From contig NZ_CAJVAP010000012.1 of NCBI RefSeq assembly GCF_910593785.1, positions 1-64,000 of the forward strand: DNA of 64,000 nt, given 5' to 3'. Below the pieces are notes generated by a model. It searched no databases. It was not told the DNA's origin and saw only the letters and a list, made by a program, of their open reading frames with translations. This DNA is from Leucobacter soli. Its GTDB lineage: Bacteria > Actinomycetota > Actinomycetes > Actinomycetales > Microbacteriaceae. Shown piece after piece: positions 58,538 through 64,000 of this stretch (within the stretch, counting starts at the first letter, position 1; the number at the start of each line of letters is the position of its first letter). The translations under genes were made by a program, and so were the position numbers.

Positions 58538-59964
58538 GGGGTTCCTCCTGCGGAGATGCTGGTGTCTTCTTGTCGTGCGAGTGCGAGGCGCAGCAGTTCT
58601 TCGGTGCTGCGGATCTTCCGCCTGAGCCGGAGCTCCGGTGCCGTGGCGCGCTCGTGGCGGTCGATGGCCTGCCAGCCGGCGAAGTCCACGGTGGCGCCCC
58701 GCAGGGCGGAGGGGAGCCCTACGTACCCGGCCCCGCCGAGCCCGCGCTCGGCGGCATCGACTCGGTCGGGCGATCCTGCGCGATCGGCCGAGTCGGTGCT
58801 CGCAGCAGAGTCGGTGGGCGCCGCCAGATCGGTGCAGATCCGGTCCGCGAGTTCGGCTGCGCCGGCGCGTTGCGCCGCGATCGTGCCGCGCGGGCCGGTG
58901 CGGAGCCAGCCGGTGCAGTAGAGGCCTGCGGCGAGGCGCCCGTCATGGTCGGCCGAGCCCTGCGGCGGCTCGCTGCCGAAGAGCCGCCGGGCCTCGGGGG
59001 CGTGGTCGAAGCCGATCGCCGTCACAAGGCTGTCCGCCTCGATCTCGATCTGCTCGCCCGAGGCCGACTGCAACCGGATCGCGGCGGTGCCGCTGCCGTT
59101 GCCGGAGCCGTTGCCGGAGCCGACCTCGATCGGAGTGCAGCCGAAACGGAAGCGGATGGTCACCCGCGTGCGGTCGGTCGCCGGGCGCGCGCTGAGCTCC
59201 CGGAGCAGTTGCGCCTTCGAGTCGTCCGGGGCCTCGTCCGTGCCGGCTTCGATGTCCGTGCCGGCTTCAATGCCCGCGCCGGGTTGGATGCCGGGGCCGG
59301 GGGCGACCTCGACCCGCACGCCGTCGAGCTCGCCGAGCTGTCGCAGCATGGCCAGGTCGAAGCGTGCCTCGTGGGGGCGGCCGCGTCCGATCACGTCGAT
59401 GTGCCGGAGCTCCGCGCGCATCTCGTTCCACGCCGGGAGGTCGAGGTCGGAGCCGTCGAAGGTCTCGTCGCTCCCGGCGAGAAGCCGCGCGATGTCCATG
59501 GCGACGTTTCCCATCCCGACGATCGCGGTGCGCGCGCCGAAGCGGAAACCGTCCAGCTCCGCGCGGGGGTGTCCGTTGATCCAGCGCATGAGATGCCCGG
59601 CACCGACGCGCTTCACGTCCTCGACCACGGGGACGGGGAGTGCGCGATCCGCATCCAGACCGGTCGCCACGATCACGATGTCGAAGGCCTCGCGCAGATC
59701 GTCGAGCCCGATGTCGGTTCCGACGTCGACGTTCCCGGCGAAGCGCACGCCCTGCCGCTCGAACAGCCGGTCGAACTGGCGGGCGACGGACTTCGTCCCC
59801 TGGTGATCGGGGGCGACCCCGTATCTCACCAGCCCGTACGGCACCGGGAGCCGGTCGAAGACGGTGATCTCGGCCTCCGGAAGACGTTTGAGGAGGGCCT
59901 GCGCCGCATAGCAGCCGCTCGGACCGCTCCCGACGATCGCGACCGACGGGGCGACGACCGTCAC
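58534..59964 (-). CDS. FprA/adrenodoxin-reductase-like ferredoxin (flavodoxin)-NADP reductase
   Basis: 476 residues from GTG at 59964, overlapping the P450 stop (GTGA). FAD-binding VAIVGSGPSGCYAAQALL, the FprA-type LPVPYGLVRYGVAPDHQGTK and the NADP loop AIVGMGNVAMDIARLL are intact. It carries low-complexity insertions, a Pro/Gly/Ala/Thr/Asp repeat around residues 225-250 and GSGNGSGNGSG near residue 290, that are unlikely to be in the active site and look like recent simple-repeat expansion. Reduces the flavodoxin next to it. Confidence 0.92.
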   Translation of the reverse strand: MTVVAPSVAIVGSGPSGCYAAQALLKRLPEAEITVFDRLPVPYGLVRYGVAPDHQGTKSVARQFDRLFERQGVRFAGNVDVGTDIGLDDLREAFDIVIVATGLDADRALPVPVVEDVKRVGAGHLMRWINGHPRAELDGFRFGARTAIVGMGNVAMDIARLLAGSDETFDGSDLDLPAWNEMRAELRHIDVIGRGRPHEARFDLAMLRQLGELDGVRVEVAPGPGIQPGAGIEAGTDIEAGTDEAPDDSKAQLLRELSARPATDRTRVTIRFRFGCTPIEVGSGNGSGNGSGTAAIRLQSASGEQIEIEADSLVTAIGFDHAPEARRLFGSEPPQGSADHDGRLAAGLYCTGWLRTGPRGTIAAQRAGAAELADRICTDLAAPTDSAASTDSADRAGSPDRVDAAERGLGGAGYVGLPSALRGATVDFAGWQAIDRHERATAPELRLRRKIRSTEELLRLALARQEDTSISAGGTP

Positions 59965-61154
59965 TGCTCGCCCAGCATGACGGGCAGGTTCTTCACCCCG
60001 CGGACGAACAGGCCGTGCTCGACCACCGGCCGATCCGGATCCAGGCGGAGGTCGGGGAGGCCGGCGACGATCTCCTCGAGGGCGACGCGCTCCACCTCGC
60101 GTCCGAGGAAGTGCCCGGCGCAGAAGTGCTCGCCGTAGCCGAAGGAGGCCTGCGCCTGCCGGGGGCGGAAGACGTCGAAGCGCTCGGGGTCCTCGTAGCG
60201 GCGCTCATCGCGATTCGCGGAGGCGACCGCCAGCTGGATCTCATCGCCCGCCGGAATGGTGATCCCGTCCACCTCGATGTCGACGAGCGCCTTGCGCTGC
60301 ACCGTGCCGAACGGGGCGATCCAGCGCAGGCCCTCGTGCACCGCTGCGGGCACGAGCGACGGATCCGCGACCACTGCCGCGTACTGCTCGGGTTCCGTGA
60401 GCAGGCCGAGCAGCGACGCCGCCGCCGCGTGCCCGGGCTCCTGGAATCCGCCGAGCACGATCACCCATGCGGTCCCGATGATCTCGTCGAGGGGGCGCGG
60501 ACCCTCGTCTTCGGTGTTCCCGGTGAACAGCGCCGAGAGGATGGATTCGTCCGGGTCGGCGGTGAGCTTCGGGTAGACCGACTCCGAGTACTCGTGGATC
60601 TCGCGCTTCGCGGTGTTCGCTCGGGAGTCCACCTCGGGGTCTCCGGCGAAGTTGTTGAGGCCCTGGTTGAGGTCGTTGAACCAGCGCTGCAGAGTGTCGT
60701 CATCGAAGTCGCTGAGTCCGAGCACGTTCGCGACGACGCGGACGGAGATCCGCTCGAGCAGATCCTTCGAGGCGTCGAACCGCCCCATCTCGCGGACCCG
60801 CTGCACGTACTCGCGCGCCACCGGCCGGGTCAGCGCATCCACGTACTTGGCCACGGCCTTCGGCCGCAGCGGGACGTCGACGGCGCTGCGGAGCCGGGCG
60901 TGCGGGTCGCCTCCCATGGTGAGGATATTCCGGCCGAAGAAGCTGTCGGAGTACAGGCTCTCGGAGTTGGTCGCGCCCTCCAGCTTGCCGATGTACTCGC
61001 AGTCGTCCCATCGCGAGACCATCCAGCCCTCGACCGCCGGCACGTAGGCGACCGGTGCGTGCTCCCGCCAGTGCGCGAAGAAGGGATAGGGATCCTGCTC
61101 CAGATCCTCGATCGTGGCGCTCTCCGCGTCCAGCAGGTGTGCAACGGTGCTCAT
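59961..61154 (-). CDS. Cytochrome P450, GcoA (CYP255A)-like
   Basis: 397 residues. Heme-ligand Cys345 in FGYGEHFCAGHFLGRE; I-helix LGGFQEPGHA with Glu239-Pro240 as in the two other P450s; ERISVRVVANVLGLS and DDDTLQRWFNDLNQG match the same family. The region around the heme ligand is closest to the fused P450 (GNGEHFCAGHFFAR), and both start with similar N-termini (DDPYPRY, QDPYPFF). First gene of a P450-FNR-flavodoxin-HtaA operon with four-base overlaps, so all parts are made together. An aryl ether or similar small aromatic is the expected substrate. Confidence 0.92.
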   Translation of the reverse strand: MSTVAHLLDAESATIEDLEQDPYPFFAHWREHAPVAYVPAVEGWMVSRWDDCEYIGKLEGATNSESLYSDSFFGRNILTMGGDPHARLRSAVDVPLRPKAVAKYVDALTRPVAREYVQRVREMGRFDASKDLLERISVRVVANVLGLSDFDDDTLQRWFNDLNQGLNNFAGDPEVDSRANTAKREIHEYSESVYPKLTADPDESILSALFTGNTEDEGPRPLDEIIGTAWVIVLGGFQEPGHAAAASLLGLLTEPEQYAAVVADPSLVPAAVHEGLRWIAPFGTVQRKALVDIEVDGITIPAGDEIQLAVASANRDERRYEDPERFDVFRPRQAQASFGYGEHFCAGHFLGREVERVALEEIVAGLPDLRLDPDRPVVEHGLFVRGVKNLPVMLGEQ

Positions 61155-61341
61155 ATCGGTCCTCTCGCCTCATTGCGCCGGGTCCAAGCGGTGGCTACGG
61201 CAGCTCATCCCAGTCTCGGGGCCCCGCCGCCGCCTGAGAAGTGTGAATAACCGAACATCGGGGTTCGGGAATCACCCGATCCGGTTGCCTCGCGCCGGCT
61301 CCGTGCCGCGATTCCGTGCCCCGGCTCCCCGACGCCGCGGC

Positions 61342-63147
61342 TCACTCCGCGAGGCCGCGGCGCGCCACCCACGCGGCGATCTGCGCCCGCGAGGAGTAGC
61401 CGAGACGGGTGAAGATCCGTTCGACGTGGGCCTCGACCGCGCGCACGCTGACCATCAGGCGCGCGGCGATCTCCTTGTTCGTTCGCCCCTCGGCGATCAG
61501 GCCCGCCACCTGCAGCTGACGGTCCGTGAGACCGTGAGGCGAGCTCGCCTCCTGCGGTCGCTTCGCCGAGGTCGACGCGTCCATCCACTCCACCGCATCG
61601 ACGATGCCCTGGAGCTCCCCCTGACGCACCAGCTCGGCGAGCTCTGCCGATCCCAGGCGCTCGGCGAGCAGCGTGCTCGCCTCATCCCCCAGTGCCGAGG
61701 TCCCCCAGAAGTGCACGGGCACGTCGTAGACGCGCTCGAGCGATCGGACGACGCCCCTGAGCCTCGCCGCGCGCTCGACCTCCCCCTCCTGCGCCTGCTG
61801 CCAGACGAGGAGCTCGAGACAGAGCGACGCGACGTGCTTGTCGCCGTGGTCGATCGCCGCGCGGACGCCCTCCATCGCGTAACGGCGCGCGGCGGCGCGG
61901 TCCCCGCGGCTCCAGGCGACGAGACCGGCCGCCCAGAGCGCGAACGTGCGCAGCCACACCTCACCGCTCGCGTCGCTGATCGCCAGCGCGCTGGTGCACA
62001 TCTCCGCCGCGCGCTCGACCTCCCCCGCGCGCCAGTACGCTGCGGCGAGATGGGATTCGGCGATGAACTGCTGGGCGGCGGTATCCCCGGCCCGTCGGTG
62101 GCCCTCGCAGGCGAGGGCCAGCAGCCGGATCGATTCAGCGGCGTTGTCCGCATAGAGCTCGCGTATGCCCCGCACTTGGGCGAGCCTGGCCTCCTCGACC
62201 GCGTCGCTCGCCTGGACGGAGCCGAGCGCCTCCTCGGAGCCCGAGATGTCGTTGCCGCCCAGCGCGAGCCAGGCGATCGTCCAGTTCTTGTCGAACTCGG
62301 TCGCCCGGTCCAACTCGGCGTGCTCCGCGATCGCGTCGATCCAGGCGAGCGCCTGCTTGACGCGATTTCGCGCGGTGAACAGCGGCCAGAGCGCGCAGAC
62401 GACGCGCATGAGATCAGCGCCATCGGCCCGGGAGGTCGCGGCGCCGGCGGTGTCGACGAGCATCTCGAGCGTCGGCAGGTCCCGTTCGATCTCGTCGAAC
62501 TCCTCTATCTCGCGCGGGCCGAACCAGAGCCGGGTGAAGTCGGCGCAGCGCGCGGTCCACCAGTTCAGGATCCCGCGTCGCGTCTGCTCGAGAAGCTCGG
62601 GCCGGGTTCGCCGGGAGGCGATCCGATCGGGCAGACGGTAGAGCACGCGCACGACGAACCGCGCGGGGGTGTCGTCGGTGCGTCTCACGACGCCCCGGGT
62701 GACGAGCTCGGCGAGCACGGCCTCGGGGTGCGCGAGCCCGTGGGCGGAGAGCACCTGCGTCGCGAGCGCGAGGGTGAACGGCGTGTCGAACGCGGCGAGC
62801 GCCGCCCACGCGCGTCGGAGCTCGCCGGACCCGCCGTCGGCGAGCTCGTCGACACGATCGAGGAGGGGCCGGATCGTGGCCGGCACGTCCGCATCCGCCT
62901 CGTTCGCGAGCGCGTGGAGCAGCTCGATGATCTCGGTGACCGAACGCGTGCGCATGGCTCCGGCCGCCGCGCGCAGCACCTGGGCGTCGGGGCCCACCTT
63001 GGCGAGGAGTGCGTCGAGCTCGTCGCGGCCGGCCGGCGCATCGATCAGCAGCTCGTCGACGAAGCCGGCCAGGCGGCGCAGCGCCGCGCCGACCGGAGGG
63101 GCCTCGCTTCCGGTCGGTGCCGCAGGAGAGACGTCGATGCCGATCAC
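61342..63147 (-). CDS. LuxR-type regulator without P-loop (LAL-like remnant)
   Basis: 601 residues. A C-terminal LuxR helix-turn-helix (LTDRQLQVAGLIAEGRTNKEIAARL ... VEAHVERIFTRLGYSSRAQI) follows about 500 residues of helical TPR-like repeats (for example AAYWRAGEVERAAEMCTSALAI). Large ATP-binding LuxR regulators normally start with a Walker A P-loop; none is seen here, so it may be an N-terminally shortened LAL or a distinct repeat-containing regulator. 187 bases upstream of the P450-flavodoxin operon on the same strand; CCGAAC-N6-GTTCGG at 61251-61268 lies between them. Confidence 0.85.
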   Translation of the reverse strand: MIGIDVSPAAPTGSEAPPVGAALRRLAGFVDELLIDAPAGRDELDALLAKVGPDAQVLRAAAGAMRTRSVTEIIELLHALANEADADVPATIRPLLDRVDELADGGSGELRRAWAALAAFDTPFTLALATQVLSAHGLAHPEAVLAELVTRGVVRRTDDTPARFVVRVLYRLPDRIASRRTRPELLEQTRRGILNWWTARCADFTRLWFGPREIEEFDEIERDLPTLEMLVDTAGAATSRADGADLMRVVCALWPLFTARNRVKQALAWIDAIAEHAELDRATEFDKNWTIAWLALGGNDISGSEEALGSVQASDAVEEARLAQVRGIRELYADNAAESIRLLALACEGHRRAGDTAAQQFIAESHLAAAYWRAGEVERAAEMCTSALAISDASGEVWLRTFALWAAGLVAWSRGDRAAARRYAMEGVRAAIDHGDKHVASLCLELLVWQQAQEGEVERAARLRGVVRSLERVYDVPVHFWGTSALGDEASTLLAERLGSAELAELVRQGELQGIVDAVEWMDASTSAKRPQEASSPHGLTDRQLQVAGLIAEGRTNKEIAARLMVSVRAVEAHVERIFTRLGYSSRAQIAAWVARRGLAE

Positions 63148-63279
63148 CTCATCGTGTGTCGTCGATCCTTCCCCGCCTACCGGGGCCGGACGCCCGAGCC
63201 CTCGCGCGCCGCAGCGGTGCGAGGGCTCGAGCGGGTGAAGACGAGTGTACTCGTCGTCGACTCCGGATGCGGTCGGCGC

Positions 63280-64000
63280 TCAGTCGTAGATGCCGCGGTG
63301 GCTCTCGCGCTCCTGGGCGATCGACTCGTCGTCGAAGCGGAAGTACGAGCGCGGGGGAAGCATGCCCCAGACGCTGGACGAGTGGCGGTCGTCCGGGAAC
63401 TCGCGGGGCACGTGCAGATCGTCGAGCTGCTCCATGTCTACGTAGAGCTCCATGAAGCAGTCGAACTCGGGCGTGCGCACGTAGCCGGCCATGTTGCCGC
63501 CGATGCCGTGGCGCACGGGGCCCCACGGGAACACGCGGCCGTGCTGGGCCAGGTGGTCGAAGGTCGCGGGGATCGCGCCCCAGTCGCCGAGGTCGAAGGC
63601 CACGTGGTGGAGGTGCGACTGGCCGGTGTTCACGAAGGCGTTGACGTGGTGGTCGGCGCCGACGCGCATGAACGCGCCCGCGTTCGTGCCGAGGCGGTCG
63701 GCGAGCTGCTGGCCGACGACGTTGACGTAGAAGTCGACCATCGTGTCGACGTCCTTCACCAGGTAGTTGACGTGGCCGAGCTTGCGGTAGCGGCCCGGGC
63801 GCAGCGTGTCGGTGTGGCGCGAGGCGAGCGGGTAGACGTCCTGGCCGGTGCGCGGGCGGTAGGGCACGAAGGCGACGCCGTGACCCTCGGGGTCGGTGAA
63901 GTCGACCGCGTCGTCGGTGCGGGTGTAGTCGACGCCCATCTCCTTGAGGTGCTTCTCGGCGTCGTCGAGCGTGAAGTCGGGGTGCAGGTTGTAGGCCGTG
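63280..64000 (-). CDS. Type I extradiol (catechol 2,3-dioxygenase-like) dioxygenase, partial
   Basis: Reading frame open to the right edge, at least 240 residues; the ATG at 63939 is internal, because the frame continues upstream with the conserved-looking NLHPDFTLDDAEKHLKEMG. The C-terminal module has the full Fe(II) triad: His in LGHVNYLVKD, His in LHHVAFDLGDW and Glu in CFMELYVDM, plus the conserved His and Tyr in RHGIGGNMAGYVRTP. Therefore it is a genuine ring-cleavage enzyme rather than a generic VOC protein. Cleaves catechol-type intermediates next to a hydroxyl group. Position downstream of the window unknown. Confidence 0.88.
   Translation of the reverse strand, partial: TAYNLHPDFTLDDAEKHLKEMGVDYTRTDDAVDFTDPEGHGVAFVPYRPRTGQDVYPLASRHTDTLRPGRYRKLGHVNYLVKDVDTMVDFYVNVVGQQLADRLGTNAGAFMRVGADHHVNAFVNTGQSHLHHVAFDLGDWGAIPATFDHLAQHGRVFPWGPVRHGIGGNMAGYVRTPEFDCFMELYVDMEQLDDLHVPREFPDDRHSSSVWGMLPPRSYFRFDDESIAQERESHRGIYD

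Noticed and set aside
1-64000. Mobile island hallmarks: tRNA-adjacent insertion, integrase, transposase or attachment repeats
   Set aside because: No such gene or paired attachment repeat was seen. Accessory content alone does not prove horizontal transfer of the block.

Overview
The window is high-GC actinobacterial DNA, with G/C-ending codons, GTG starts, gene pairs overlapping as ATGA, GTGA or TGATG, and the order rplM-rpsI-glmM. From gene order and protein style I infer Microbacteriaceae (Leucobacter-like), but no rRNA or other taxonomic marker is present. I saw no tRNA, transposase, phage gene or CRISPR array.

Layout. 1-6840 is conserved core: the end of an ECF vitamin-type transporter (S component cut by the window edge, fused T-A-A' protein), a lipoprotein, glmM, rpsI, rplM and truA. 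From 6840 to the right edge nearly everything is accessory catabolism and transport. The blocks are: (a) 6.8-9.7 kb, an XRE-cupin regulator divergent from a self-sufficient P450-reductase fusion, then an OatA-like acyltransferase; (b) 12-15.7 kb, FAH hydrolase, cupin and gamma-glutamyl hydrolase with two IclR regulators; (c) 15.7-23 kb, a sulfonate/sulfate-ester ABC importer coupled to an arylsulfatase, an XRE-cupin regulator and a RidA protein; (d) 23-26.5 kb, a Bcr/CflA exporter divergent from a folate-dependent aminomethyltransferase-like gene coupled to purU; (e) 26.6-27.8 kb, a DUF559 gene between two copies of a long palindromic repeat; (f) 27.8-37.5 kb, a spermidine/putrescine-type ABC importer, a P450-ferredoxin-reductase operon, XRE-cupin and PucR regulators and a second RidA; (g) 37.5-46.9 kb, a dipeptide-type ABC importer, two divergent group-D flavin monooxygenases and a DapB-like dehydrogenase; (h) 47-53 kb, a ribose-type ABC importer, a YczE-like membrane protein and an APC permease; (i) 53-64 kb, VOC proteins, a third flavin monooxygenase, a PucR regulator, a P450-reductase-flavodoxin-HtaA operon, a LuxR regulator and a partial extradiol dioxygenase.

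How the genes may work together. All three P450s resemble the guaiacol O-demethylase GcoA (CYP255A), including an unusual I-helix M/F-Q-E-P-G-H in place of the acid-alcohol pair, yet each has a different electron-transfer set: a C-terminal FAD/NAD/2Fe-2S fusion, a putidaredoxin-type ferredoxin with its reductase, or a flavodoxin with an FprA-like reductase. Folate C1 genes, three flavin monooxygenases, an extradiol dioxygenase and an FAH hydrolase suggest stepwise demethylation, hydroxylation and ring cleavage of methoxylated (perhaps also sulfated or amino-substituted) aromatics imported by four ABC systems. That pathway is inference; no substrate can be read from the sequence. The ferredoxin of the second P450 operon carries an in-frame TGA, and a cytoplasmic single-domain HtaA (heme-binding type) protein sits in the third P450 operon. 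These two, with the palindromic repeats flanking DUF559, are the most unusual items.
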